Positions 1 to 12,424 of a DNA stretch of 64,000 nt are shown here, piece by piece. Below the pieces are notes generated by a model. That model was not told the DNA's origin. It was given only the letters and a program-made list of their open reading frames with translations, and did not search any database. Where the stretch lies: the NCBI GenBank assembly GCA_018697195.1, contig CM031869.1, positions 16,649,203 through 16,713,202 of the forward strand, in the 5' to 3' direction. Position 1 is the first letter of the stretch. Every line of letters starts with the position of its first letter. A program made the translations under genes and the position numbers. Source of the DNA: Certhia americana (Eukaryota; Chordata; Aves; Passeriformes; Certhiidae).

Positions 1-3000
1 TGCCAGTGTTTGTGGCAACCTGCTAACTGCACAGAGACTGAGTTTTCAGATGGCAAATACCTCATGGATAATCTGCATGTGTATTTTTAAGGCCATTATG
101 TATTTTAAAAAATTGCTTAGCTTTTATTTGAGCATAGTCAGAGGGACAGAGGAAACTCCAAAGCTTTGGGGTGCTCAGGTGACAATAGAGGTGGAGTCTC
201 CAATTTCCAAAATAGATTTCTCTGAGATTGAAGAAGGCTTTGCAGATCCTGGACACTGAATGAGACCTCTCAGAAGAGAAGCAGGTTGGCATTTCTCTGC
301 CTGTATTTCCTAGCTGAGAATGTATTTTAGGCATGATCCAATATTTCCAGGGGAGCATACTGATTTTCAGAAAATGTCCATGAAAGAAATATTGACCTGA
401 AACACTTCAGCAAGATCAAAATATTTGAATGGGGAAAGCTCATGATGTAAGAATGGATATGGATGGGAATGGAGCCTTTGCCAGAAAACCACGCAGCCAA
501 CTGGGCCTGGGCTGGATCCAGCTCTGTCAGAGATGGATTCATTTCTGCTGGGCTCTTCCACAGCTCTCAGAGCCCAGAAGCCACGGGAGGAGGGGGCAGC
601 TCCAGGGCACCTGAGTTGGGATGAAAGGAGCTCAGTGCCCTGGGTCCCCGAGCTGTGTCTGCAGCAAAACCTTCCTAGAGTGAGCTGGGAAAGCCCTGCA
701 AACCCTGGCACCAAACACAGCCCAGAGCTACCCTTCAGCCAGCACAGAGAGAAAATCTGACTCATAGCAGGGGCAGAAAATACCAGTGGCAAGGGGATAC
801 ACCAGTATAGCCCCTGACTCCACTCCTTCTAAGAGTGAGATGGAAAAGGGGAGTTTTCCCATGAAAAAGCAGCTTCTTAGTTGAGTAAATGAACATTTAC
901 ACACACGAGCAACAGGTAATTACAACTGCATAAAGAAAAATGTAAAAATAATTCCTAAGAGTTTTCTTGAAACAGTTTTTTTTAAGCAAAGCATTGGACT
1001 GGCAAAATCCTTCCCCCTTCTCATAAGGAAATGATTCTTTTGGGACCATGTTTATCTATGTGGACTAAGAAGTTATTTGCTGAGTTTCATCCCAGCTCTT
1101 ACTTCTGGTTTCATTTGCCACCCACCAATATAAGCCATGCTGTCTGAGGAAATTGACAAAATCATTGAGAAGGATAAAAGCTCCAACCATTTCAAGATAC
1201 AGAGGAGAAGAAAGGAGATCTCTTGGGATATCATGCCATAAGGTTGAAGTCCTTTCTGCACTCTAGGATCTCTCAGTCTGTGCCAACAGAATGGATTCTC
1301 TCTGCATAGAAAAGATCCCCATAGTCCTCAGCCAAGACAAGGATGTGTGCCAGGGATGAAGGAGCCTCAATTATTTCTCTAATCCTGCTAGAATAAGCTT
1401 CAGCTGCTGACAAGGTTTCCACAAAGGCTGAGTTTAGAGTGAATGCCTTCAAAACCTCTCAAAGAGGGGGAAAAAAGGGTATTTTGTAGAGTAGACACCT
1501 TCACTGAAGCAGGGCTGAAAGCCAAATCTCCCAGGGACAGTGCCCAGCAGCAGGAGGCAGGCTGGGATCAGGCAGATGCATCACCCCCCAGGCAGGGAGC
1601 TGATGACCAGCAGAGGCTGGAGGGCAGCTCTGCAGGGAAGGACCTGGGGGATCTAAAAACACCTCTCACATCACATTACCTCCAAAACCAATGGGATCAG
1701 AGGAGATTTCCATGACTGAATGCCTGTGTTTTCTGCGGGCTCTGTTGAAATAATTGCTCTGTTTTTTTTGAGTGAGATGCAGTTCATTTAGGCAAAGTGT
1801 ACAATAAATTCAGAACCATTACCAGATGAGGAATTTTTGACCAAGCAAGGCTGAGTTAAGCTTTTCTCTCATAGTGGAAGAGCAGAGGCACCAGAGCTTA
1901 GGTTTGCTGGCCAGAGCTCCCTCCTCTCAGAGCAGCACAAACTGCTCTGTGCCAGGGGCCAAACCCTCAAAGGGCTCCGAATCCCAGCACACCCTACAGT
2001 GCTACATCCACTCACAAGCCTGGTGCAGAAACCAAACACACCCCCAGGCCCCTGGCACTTCAAACCTGTCCCTGACACCTGCTTGGATTGCTCGGGGCTG
2101 TGCCCTGGCCATGGGCCAGGTGTGAGCTCAGCCCTGCAGCTGGACCCCCCCAACACATCACAAATCCTGGCCACGCAGGGCATGTGCTGGCCCCACCAGA
2201 TGCTCTCGTTCCTGCTCCTCCATCCATCATCCAGGGGGAAAAGGCAAGGAATGAGCCAGCTGAGGAGAAAAGGGAGTGTCACAGCTTGGGACAAAGTGTA
2301 AAGGTATCAGCAGAGGCACAGAGCAAGATGGCAACCTAAGAGCAGCTGGGCAGGGAAAAGCACCCAGGGCACCTCCTGACCAGGGAGGGAACTGGGATGG
2401 CAAAGCCAGGATGAAGAGGCTAAAGGAAAAGAGCAAGGATGAAGGTGGAGGGAAAAGAGCAAAGCTGCACCTCAGTGCAGCCCACATCCCTGGATCCTGA
2501 GCCTCAGCATTCTCCTGCCACAGGAGAGAGGATCAGAACAGGGCAGGGCCAAAGCACTTCTTCCCTCAGGCACACTGTCATCCCTCTGAAATTTCCTAGG
2601 GATAATCCTGTTTTGTAGAGTAGCAACAAATCAAACCTTCCTGTGACAACAGAGCTTGAACAGGGACACCAAGAAGTCAGTAAGATGTGGGAAACACCTC
2701 TGGAGGTGCTTGCTCATTTTGTGATAAAAGCCAGCTGAAGCTGACCATCCACACAGACAGGTTGTGGACATGGAAGCTCCTGCACCAGCCAGCACAAAAA
2801 CTGTCACCACTGTCCCAGCAGGTGGCAGAGAGCCTTGAGTGACAGGTAACTGGCTGAAACAAATACTAGGTAAGATCAAGACTGATTGCTACATTTGGCT
2901 CTGGTTTTACACAGCTGTTGTGCTAAAGGGGCTATAATCAAATAGGAGGTATAAAAAAACCAAAATAATTTATTTTAAGGCAAGTCTGATGGTTTTAAGT

Positions 3001-6000
3001 AGAGAACACTGTTGTGTGCTCATTTCCCCAGCAAAGGACAGGACATGAGGGTTTGAGAAGTCATTTCATCTTATCTTACACATTAGTGGAAACATAGCAA
3101 AGTAAATTGTTCTTTAGTTGGTAAAAGCACCACAGCACCCCACTCTCCTCAAAAAAAACCCCTCCCACATCTAAATAAAAGGAAAATAACCCCAAAAAAC
3201 CTCAAACCATGGCCCATGGCCTCCTTCACCCCTTCCCTGGCACTTCTGCGCTCAGACCACATCCTCTGTTAGAGATATGTACAATATGTACATATGTATA
3301 ATAAATAAATAAATTAGCCTAGAAATTCTGTGATACTGATTTGTATTAACAGCAAAAAGAGAACAGAGGAAAGGGGGCTTGCCTGGAAGCAGGTAAACAA
3401 CAATTCTGGGAAAAAGCCTGGTCTGTCACATCCCCATCCATGTCTGGCTCTGAATGAGTCCCAAATACCATCACACCCCAACATAAACCTCAGCATACCT
3501 GCCCTGTAAAGAGCCTCTAAAGTCTTTGTTCCTGCAACACAAATTTATTTTGTCTTTCCCCTTCACAGGCAAACCCCACCACAAAGATGAAGACAATATG
3601 TAAAACTATGGATGGGGGTATGGAGCCAAATTAGCACAAATCCTTTCAATATGAGACAAAAAACATATGTGAGACCATACTGCCTGGATTGGAGGCACAG
3701 GGATTTCATTTATATGCCAGAATGTTAGAAAGTGGATTTTTACCATGTTTCAGAACTTCCTGTTACATAACAAGGAATGGGAGCTGTGTGGAGAGCTTTG
3801 GGGTGCCACCCCAACCTGCAGGCACCTCACTCCTCATCCCTTGGCTTTACACAAAGGAAGAGCAAGATACAGAACAATGGGTTGTCCCTTATTCGGCTTA
3901 AAAGCAGAAAGAACCTGAATTACTGAAAATCACTGGGCCTGATTTATAAATCAGGGTCTGGTGTAGCCCCCTCATCTCCAGCAGCCAGAAAGAGTGGCTG
4001 ATTCAAAGACCGGGAAGGACTTTGAATGGATTAAGATGGATTGAGAGCATCAGGGAACATCCAGTGTAGTTCCAGTCTAGTTCAGATACCAATGAAAGCC
4101 CTTGTCAGTCAAAGTCTCATCAGCCACCAGAATACAACCAAATCCATGTTTAATGTGTTCATTTTGAAGGTTAATCAGGGTGCCTGGCATGAGGGGGAAA
4201 AAAATCACAAGTTGCTCTTGCTTGACATAAAAAGGTAAAAGAAAAGCAGGAGAAATACTACTTGGAAAGGGAATTACATTACATTACATGCAGAAATTAG
4301 AGATCATTTAGAGCTGATAAAATCAGCAAGTGTTAAATAGGGGGAGTCCAAAAAAATTCCCTTCTTTAATCCTCAAACCAGGCCCCTGCACTTTGCCACA
4401 TTAGAGCATCACCAGTGCTCTGTGCTGGTGTCTCAGGAAATGCCACAGAAGAGAAAACTAGGAAGAAATACATGTCATAAATACACTTATCATGTTTGTT
4501 CATTCGATTTTTATTAAAACATGTTATATATATGTATATATAATATCCTCAAAGAATAAATTACAGTAAGAGTTTTTTGTGTAGTAAAGCATTTTGTCAG
4601 AAAGAGCAGCAAATTCTGTCACAGCTTTTCCATCTGAAGATACCAACCAGGCACTTCTCTGTTGGTGGTGCAGAACATGAGCTCTAGACAAAGGATAACA
4701 TTTTTTATAGACACTGAATAAATACTGGCACCTCTGTTTTATCTTTTCTGTCTCACAAATGAATGGAACTTTTTGAGAACTAATCTGTTTTCAGAATACA
4801 AAAATTCCATCCCTGAAACTCTTCACTGCTGAGCATCTCCACTGGTTTTTGTAGTTTTTAGTGTAACTGAGTCACATCAAAAAGGATTCCTGATTCTGGA
4901 ATAATTATAAAGTACACAGCAGAAGTAGCAAAGGATGCCAGTGGTTCACATCATGGAAGGAAAAATGCATTGAACTAATATGATGATATTCCAGCTATTT
5001 TCTCTCTACATATTTTGAAAGAACTTCTATTAAAGACATAATTTCTTCCAGTTGTTTCAGCATCTTCCTCCTCCTGGAACCTCATTTAAGATGTCTGATT
5101 GGTTTTCCTCATTTTTGTAATGCTGCAGAAACTTGACCAAAGCAACTTTAAATGTCAGCCAGGTCTGTGTTTTGCAGCTCTGTGTAGCTGCAGCACTCAG
5201 AGGATGTCTGGTATCCCATGGCAACTGCTCAGAGTTATTAGCTACTCTGCTAAGTTGGTGATTCCCTGTCTAATTAAGGAGAAAAGCTGTGAGCTGGGAG
5301 GTGAAGATGGTTCATTTTATGACCTCTGTCCTTCAAGTGTTCCATGAAATTTTCCTGCCAGTTCTGGATGTTATAAACCCACTCTGCTTGGATGTGCCTG
5401 TAGTTCTACCTGACCCCAGCACTGCCCTTGATGAAGGCGCTGCTCCAACACCTCCCAGCCAGCAACCCAAACCCACCCACACTGCCCAAAGCACACAGTA
5501 CATGACCCTTGTAGCAGTTTTAGAAAGACTGTGGTACAATAATTACTATTAATTACTAGCAATTTGTACATACACTGAATAACTGAATTTATTCTGTTTA
5601 CAGTTCCTTGGATGAGTTCACCCTGTGGTGGCAGAGCATTAAATGGAACTGAATCCCTGATGAGCAGTGGGGTTTTTTCCCAGAACACAAAGAATCCCCA
5701 GAACAGTCCCTGTGCCTCACTCCACATCTTTATCCATCAGAATATTCTTGAGTTTAATGACCTGAACTGCTCCCTCTCCATTTGCTCCTCAGATGCTCCA
5801 TTTGTGTAGCAGCTTTGTCCCTACAAACCCCCCTAGCCCCAGACTCCCCTGCCCCTGCACGCTTTGGAGCTCTATTTTCACTCACAATTAACTTTAACAA
5901 CTTATCACTCATCCACATTGGGCTTAAAGTTTTATGTTTAGTTTTATGTAAAGTTATATTCGTTCCCCCCGAGCCAACTCCAGCACCTCTTTAAAGTTCA

Positions 6001-6570
6001 GCCAATTTTCCTTCATAGGCCATTTTCTAATAAACAGTGCCAGTCTACTGCACTTAATCTGCTCCGCATTTTATCTGATTGAAAGCTTTTGAAGCTTAAT
6101 TCACCTGTTTTTACATCAAACCTCCTACCACAGCTGGAACTTGAAACAGCAACCCCTTTCTACCTTGAGTGGGTCACAAAATGTCTTCCCAATGTAGAAA
6201 ATCCAAACATTCTCTTCAATATCTTTACCCAATGTTTGCAATATCACAGTCCTGACACACTAAATAAAGGGAATTTATTTATATTTATAATTTACTGAGA
6301 AGTCTCATGTAGATGCAGTGCAAATCATGTAAAAGTGGCAACATCATGATCATCATTCTGGAGTTTTCCATTAAAAAAAAATCATTGCCCCAGAATTCCC
6401 TAATTAAATTAAACAACAAATTACACAAACAGGAATATACCACACAGCAGTAAATTCTTATTTTTCATTTCTATCACTATATTTTCTACAAGGTCTGGGT
6501 AAAGTTTGCTAAGCACCAGACCCCAGGAGCCCTGGGATCCCCTTTGTTCCCTCCTGTGTTGTGGGGAGAA
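1..6570. other. Non-coding stretch, no gene seen
   Basis: I see no exon, RNA gene or recognisable transposon here. The open frames are short, overlap on both strands and have no protein-like composition. Local low-complexity DNA includes an A-rich run around 3152-3207, a TA-rich segment at 3275-3316 ending in TAAATAAATAAAT, and a TA-alternating stretch at about 4524-4542. The interval is AT-leaning with very little CpG, as expected for avian intergenic or intronic DNA. Confidence 0.6.
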
Positions 6571-6648
6571 GTCAGAGAATGCCAGAGTCATTGAGGTTGG
6601 AAAAGACCTCCAGGACCATTGAGTCCAAGCTGTCCAACCCAAAATCAG
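6571..6648 (-). mobile_element. CR1 LINE 3'-end fragment
   Basis: This short piece reads as the reverse complement of a CR1 3' terminus. A degenerate AGAATGCCAGAGTCATT tail is followed by 'GAGGTTGGAAAAGACCTCC' and 'GAGTCCAAGCTGTCCAACCC', the block that lies just inside the terminal octamers of one CR1 subgroup. Only about 75 bp can be recognised, so it is a 5'-truncated and diverged copy with no coding capacity. It differs from the other minus-strand CR1 tails in the window, which carry the 'GGTTTGGAAGGGACC' version. Confidence 0.6.
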
Positions 6649-8034
6649 GCCCCAGTATGGAGGGGGTTCAGTAGGGTTGTTTGTTCACCTGAAGCCAGAA
6701 AGCAGGAGGGTCTGAGGGAGTGTTCAAGTAATAAGGGTATTTATTTTGAAGAAAGGTTAGTGCTGGTGCTTCTGAGGGCATTCTTTGTAAAAGTAAAGCG
6801 TATTTTCCAGAACAAATGGAAAAATGCTCTATTACCCAGCAGAGAAACTCCTCGTGCAGGTATAAATGCTGGGAGCCCCGTTATTTTAGCAGTTACAGTT
6901 TATAGGCACCTGCTGACAGAGCTGATTTGACTGCACTCCCTGTTCTTGGAGTACCACAGCCACAGGAAGCTGAAGAGGGAGTAGGGATGTGCTTCCAGGT
7001 GTGCCCCCTGACTCTCCATTCTGCATCTGCATCGCCATCTGCACCAGCCACAAACAGCATTCCCAGCTTTCCTGCCTGCAGACCCCACAGCCCCTGCCAG
7101 CCCTGGCTTTGCTGGGGACTCCAGGGCTGCTCCTCACCTCACACCTCACTGTACTGACCCTCAGGAATAGGGTGAGAGCAGTAGGCTGAGAGGGAATTTA
7201 TGACATTTTGTTGACAAATGGTCATTCTAGTATTGCAGACCGTACTGCAGAGATGGAAAACAAGCTGGGATGGTCATCCCAGACCCATCCCATCCCAATA
7301 TCAGCTGGCGGAGGCCTCAAATGTCCAGTTTTCCCCCACTTTCTTCCCTCAAGCCCATAGGCATCACCTGTGGTGAGTATGTGAGCCCACAGCAGGGCTG
7401 AGCTCAGGTCTGAGATTCTCCCCCCTGAACATCCCATCCCTGGGTGTAACCTGGAGTTCAAATGTGGCCCAGGTGTGACCCTGCTCATGGCATGGGCCAA
7501 GCCTGCACTCCTAGGTGGCACAGGACCTCTGGAGAGGGAATGCAAACAGCCAAGCAAATTCCTGTAACATGGCAGGGCTGCCTGGCATGAGAAGCAAAGC
7601 TGTCACACAGAAAAGCAAAGCCCAATTAGATTTTGGGAAGAAGGAGTGGCTCTGGTCCCAGCACAAGTCTCTGCTCACCTGTCCAGGCGCTCCCTTTGTT
7701 CCCAGGCTGTGCGAGCTGACCGCGTACCTCCTGCAGGGCGAAGTTACCCAGCAATTATTGAAATCAATTAGCAAGCTTCATTTCAATTTCAGCATCTAGC
7801 GATGTCAGGAGCTTTGCAAGAGTCTGCTTCTTCTCAGGGTCTTTTTCCCCCAGCATGTTTTTAATTACGGCCCATGCTAATTTTAACGAGTTGTCTGCCT
7901 TCAGTTCTGCTTGACTGTAATGTTCTCCAGCTGATGTTCAAAAATCAGAAGGTTTTAACTTTTCAAGCGGCCTTTTCAACAAGAACAGCTGCCTGCTAAA
8001 CGGCCTGGCAGCCTGCTCCGCTCTTCGAGCTGCA
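6649..8034. other. Non-coding stretch with a conserved-element-like segment
   Basis: No gene is visible. The part from about 7735 to 7960 stands out by its texture: it holds several homeodomain-like AATTA/TAAT cores, no repeat resemblance, and balanced composition without obvious decay. That is typical of vertebrate conserved non-coding elements, but conservation cannot be measured from one sequence. Confidence 0.4.
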
Positions 8035-8150
8035 GTACTGCTACATTCCAGGCAAGAGAATTCCCGAGTTCTCTGCACCCCGGGATGGATCCAGGTGCTG
8101 CTACATTCCAGGCAGAATTCCCGAGTTCTCGGCACCCCGGGATGGATGCA
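8035..8150. repeat. Two-copy tandem duplication, unit about 60 bp
   Basis: The block starting CTGCTACATTCCAGGCA occurs at 8038 and again at 8098. Both copies continue through 'TTCCCGAGTTCTC', 'GCACCCCGGGATGGAT' and CA/CCAG. The first unit is 60 bp and the second is shorter by a few bases next to the GGCAAGAGAATTC/GGCAGAATTC difference. Both units keep several CpG dinucleotides, which is unusual for this CpG-poor neighbourhood and suggests a recent duplication or weak methylation. Confidence 0.85.
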
Positions 8151-8380
8151 GACACCTCTGCAGAAACACTCCAGGGCATTAACCCCTCCTCTCCTGGGCT
8201 GCACCGACCCGAACGTGCCTGAGCTTTACAGGGCTGCATTTTTCACCTTCCTGGGTTGAAGAGCTCGAGAGACATTGATCCCCAGAGATGATAATTCCCA
8301 AAATTATTTTGAAAGAAATTTTTTCAGAGTTTTCCACTAAGATTTATAAAAAGAAATTTGCAATAAGAAACTTAATTATT

Positions 8381-8695
8381 CATAGAATCATAGAATGATC
8401 CAGAGAATGGATTGGGCTGGAAGAGACCTTGGGGATGATCTCATTCCACCTCTGCCATGGACAGGGACACCTTCACTATCCCAGGCTGCTCCAAGCCCAT
8501 CCAGCCTGGCCTTGGACACTTCCAGGGATCCAGGGGCAGCCACAGCTGCTCTGGGCACCCTGTGCCAGGGCCTTCCCACCCTCACAGGGGAGAATTTTTT
8601 TCTAATCTGTGATCTAAATCCACTCTCTTTCACTTTGAACCATCCCCCCTTGTTCTGTCACTGCAAGCTCTTGTAAATTGTCTCTCCAGCCTTAC
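8381..8695 (-). mobile_element. CR1 LINE, 3' end, 5'-truncated
   Basis: Reading the minus strand, this is the last roughly 300 bp of a CR1 element. The plus strand begins with CATAGAATCATAGAATGATC, the reverse complement of the terminal ATTCTATG octamers. It then gives the 'AGAGACCTTGGGGATGATCT' block, the 'GGCCTTGGACACTTCCAGGG' block and 'GGGCACCCTGTGCCAGGGCC', and ends at 'TTGTAAATTGTCTCTCCAGC'. CR1 retrotransposes by target-primed reverse transcription and normally loses its 5' end, which fits the missing open reading frames. The overlapping open frames of 81-93 codons are artefacts of this repeat. Confidence 0.9.
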
Positions 8696-11600
8696 AATGG
8701 AGAGAAAGGAGCTCAAAAGGGAATCCCATTGGATTAAACCAGAGTTGGAACAGATTCTTTATCTGCAGTCAATTCCTGTCTCTCTCTATAAACACAGAGC
8801 AGCCACCAAACTCCTCCCCCCTGCCATCACTGCTTCAGACGTTGCATCTGAGGGGAAGCATTGCAAATTAATGAATGATTTATTGGCTTGTCATTATTCA
8901 TGGCTATAAAACGTTAGCATGCTCTAAATACGTAAAAACGTTTTTGCAGCTGCTGCAAATGTTTAATTCCTAGCTGTAAGTTTGGCCCAGAGCACGGGGC
9001 CCTGTGCCTCAGTGCCAAGTTCACAGTGAAGTAATTAGCACATTAAAAAATACACACCCTATGCAGTGCTCTGTCTTTCACACGAGCAGTGCTGATAGCT
9101 ACCCACAAACACAAATGTTTCCCAGGCTGCTCCATCCAGACAGGTAACCCTATCCCTCATCCCAAAGGTGTGGCAGAGCAAGGATGAAGTGTTACAGAAT
9201 GGGAGCGATGTTGCATGTTACAGATGTGTAAAACAGCTGGGCAAATGATGTCATTAAAAATACTTTGCCACCTCTGCTACTTGCTGTTGTTATTAAAGGC
9301 AGACATAAGTGTTCCTTTACCCAATCAATCTGTGTGAACCTGTTGTGTCAAGTGCCGGAGTCTGTTCTGCTCCTAATTACCAGAGACAACCTGCAGCTGC
9401 TCCCAAAAACTGCTTCTCCAGCTTTGAACTCTCTGTGCTGCAGCACAGATGTGCTTTGCTCCTGAAATGCACATTTTTATCTGGAGAGCAGAGCTTTCTG
9501 AGGAACCCATAGGTGCTCTACTCTAAACCCAAGGCCATGGAGCATGCAGAGACCACAACAGAACATTAAATGGAAATGAAACCATAAACACTTTCTTTCC
9601 ATCTCTGGGTCACAAACACAGAGATGTTCCACTTCCTGGTCAAGCTGCTCCACTTCTTCTGCTGAAGTCAACCAAGCCTCCACTGAGCTTCTTGGAACTC
9701 CAAAGCCAGTTTCTAAAAGCCGACAAGAATATCTCTGTGGTTTTCAAAATACACCTATTAATAAAGAGGTAACAAAGTACATCACTAGGGGCCTTAAATA
9801 TTTGCCTTGTCTTAGGTTCTAAGGGTGTCACCTCTCCAAAGCAGGATGTCTAAACTCTCCTGGACATCACCACTCAGCTTCCTGGTTATGCTTCTAACTG
9901 CAGCAGAGTTTTCAGATAAACTCCCCATGGCTCAACATTAGCAACATATCTGGTGAGTTTAAAAGGGACGAATCAGGTCCATGTGGAGAATTGAGCCTCC
10001 TCTCACAAATTCATTTCTTTCCTTGTCTTAATTTTGTCATGACAGTAGCCCAAGACACCCCTGTGACAGATTTGGATTATTCATTTACCCAGTGCCCCCT
10101 CAGCCATAAGATCCTGTTAGCAGGCAGAATTCTCTGCTGGGGTCTCTGTTCATACAGTCAATATTTTCTTTCCAATAACAGCTGAATTCTCCTGGACTGT
10201 TGCTAAAGAGGGAAAAAGACACCTACATATTTGTAAACATGGATAAAAGTATTTTATAATCCTATTAAATTTCAATAGGCTTTCTCTTACCCCAGCTGGC
10301 AGCACTACAACTATTTTACTCAAGTGTGCAGCCAGACATGAAGGCAATGAACCAACCACTCAGTGTCTCTTTATAATGACTGGCAGTGGACCCAAAACAT
10401 GCAAAAAAATGAATGTAATGAGCTTGTGTTGGGACTACCAAAGAATCCAGATGGTAAAACGAGGGATAAATTTGTAATAAATGTATTTACATTTTTATGG
10501 TATATTCCCTCTGCTTTGACATTACAGCAAGTCTTTAAAAATTCTTACTGGATTTCAGCTCATGGCTTCTTACAATGCCTTGTAACCACATGTGATCACA
10601 TCTTCTGCTGCCACACCTCCACCTAGGCTGGATGATAATTTACATCCTGCTGAGAGCTGAAGAAGAAAGGACAGGAGCTGCTTGGCTTTATATGGCCTTC
10701 GGAAAGGACGAGTGATAGAGAGATTTCTAGAAAAATGCCAAGAATGGCTTTTTGGTGGGTTGTTTTCCTCTGTTTTCAGGGAGAAACCTTTTTAACTTGC
10801 AGTTTGTGGTCAGGTGGACAACAGGACAGCACCTCCTCTGGTCATGAGAAATAAGTCACTCCTCTTGAAAGGCTGGAGCTGCTGCTGATCATCTTAATCC
10901 AGGAATGTCCTCACTGACAGCCCAGCTCAGAGGGCTGAACTCCTACATGAACAGGGAGTAAGAGTCTCCTGGCCTGGTTTGGATAACCTCTGAAACATCC
11001 AGACGCTGCTCCAAATCCTCTTGGCCTGGAAACCAGGCTGGCAAACTCTCCCCAGCAGTCTGATTCTTTTTCCTCCTTGGCAAGTTTTCCAAAGCTTCCT
11101 GGTTTTGGCTGGGATGACAATCCCACAAGTATGGTCTTCCTTGTGTATTCCAGAAGTTTCCTTTCCAGTCCCACCTCAGGCTAGGGTGTGGCTGAGAAGG
11201 CGGAAAAGACAAAATATGAGCCCTTGCTTGATCCCACAGGAGCCTGGATGTTCTCCCTGTTCCCTGGCTGGAAGCTCAGCCCCTATAAAGAACAGCCTCT
11301 CACAACAAACCTTGCTGGAACCATCCAGTCAAGCATTTATACACAGCCATACATTTATAATATTTCCATCATTAAGGTTCCTGAGACCATTACAATCAAA
11401 CTGGGTTGCCTTAAAAAGACCATCCTGTTTGATTTGGGGTTTTAGACTTAATGGTTCTGATTTTTCCTCTCTCCTCCCTTCAGTGGAAGTCCCACTGCAA
11501 CCTAAAGATGCCTTCTGCAGTGATATTTACAGGTGTACATTGCACCTGTGAGTAGAACCTGCAGAGGAGACCAGAGAAGCTTAAAGGTCCCATCCCACTG

Positions 11601-11973
11601 AGGCCACCCCAAGATTCTGTGATGCACCAGGACCCCACAGCAGTCCCTGGGCTCCTGCAGGATAAACCTGCTGGGGCCACTTGCTGAGTGAAGCACTTCA
11701 CTGCAAGGAGGGTGTACAAAATTTTCCAAAATATTTCCCCACTCAAATCTGCCTTTGTTCCCCATACTGGCTTTTTGCCATTTCAAAATTTTGATTCAAA
11801 AGCTTCTCACTATGGCACACAAATATCTCAGAGTACTTCTGTTCATACAATAAAGTGCAGGGTTTGTCCCTTTTTTATGTGCTTAATTTTTATTATTTCA
11901 GACAGTGAAGATCATTATCAGCTCCTCACTGATGCTGGCAATCTGTAATATGTTCTCATCATATTCACATTTA
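8696..11973. other. Non-coding stretch; possible conserved element near 8.9 kb
   Basis: I see no gene. The segment 8862-8960 is AT-rich with many TAAT/ATTA cores, an octamer-like region around 'CATTATTCATGG', and two palindromes side by side: AAAAACGTTTTT at 8934-8945 and GCAGCTGC at 8946-8953. It looks like a regulatory element rather than a repeat. The rest of the interval is plain; a faint CR1-tail-like string at about 11582-11624 is too diverged to call. Confidence 0.4.
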
Positions 11974-12019
11974 TTTTTGAGTACCGGAGAAAGGCATTTT
12001 TGAGTACCAGAGAAAGGCA
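11974..12019. repeat. 23-bp tandem duplication
   Basis: The 23-bp unit TTTTTGAGTACCGGAGAAAGGCA at 11974-11996 is repeated head to tail at 11997-12019 with one substitution (CCGG to CCAG, a CpG-to-CpA change). The loss of a CpG in one copy is the expected signature of methylated-cytosine decay after the duplication. Confidence 0.9.
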
Positions 12020-12366
12020 CCAACTAAAAAACACACCATGTGTTTCCCTGTCTCAGTGCCTTTGGTAGCGTATGAGAACTTGTTAAAAAAACCTGCCAGC
12101 ATTAGGGACTCTGATTGCAGAAGTGATAAGTACTTCTTTAAATTCCTTCTCCGTATTTTTCAAATGTGGGAAATTTGGCAAGCCCCAGAAACTGTTCTCA
12201 AAACTTCACAGATTTCCTCACTGACCTCAACAATTGTTTTTTATCTTTCTGAATTAGCTTTTAAGTTTCTGCAAAGGCATAATTCATGGAGTGATAAGAA
12301 AAACTATATAAATTGAGGAATCACTAAAGCAGCACAAACAATGAGCAGAGCTTATTTTAGGGGATG

Positions 12367-12424
12367 GTCCTGTTTATCTCTGAATATTTGACATCGTCCT
12401 GTTTATCTCTGAATATTTGACATC
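12367..12424. repeat. Perfect 29-bp tandem duplication
   Basis: The 29-bp unit starting GTCCTGTTTATCTCTGAATA and ending TTGACATC occurs twice back to back with no mismatch (12367-12395 and 12396-12424). Perfect identity means either a recent event or a sequencing or assembly duplication. Confidence 0.95.

Noticed and set aside
4495..4565. Possible minus-strand gene end at TTTTTATTAAAA
   Set aside because: A single AATAAA-type match in AT-rich DNA with no upstream coding exon or UTR-like continuity is not enough.
11582..11624. CR1-like tail (AAAGGTCCCATCCCACTGAG .. GATTCTGTGATG)
   Set aside because: The similarity is too patchy, and the middle part does not follow the CR1 end. An old tail is possible but cannot be supported by eye.
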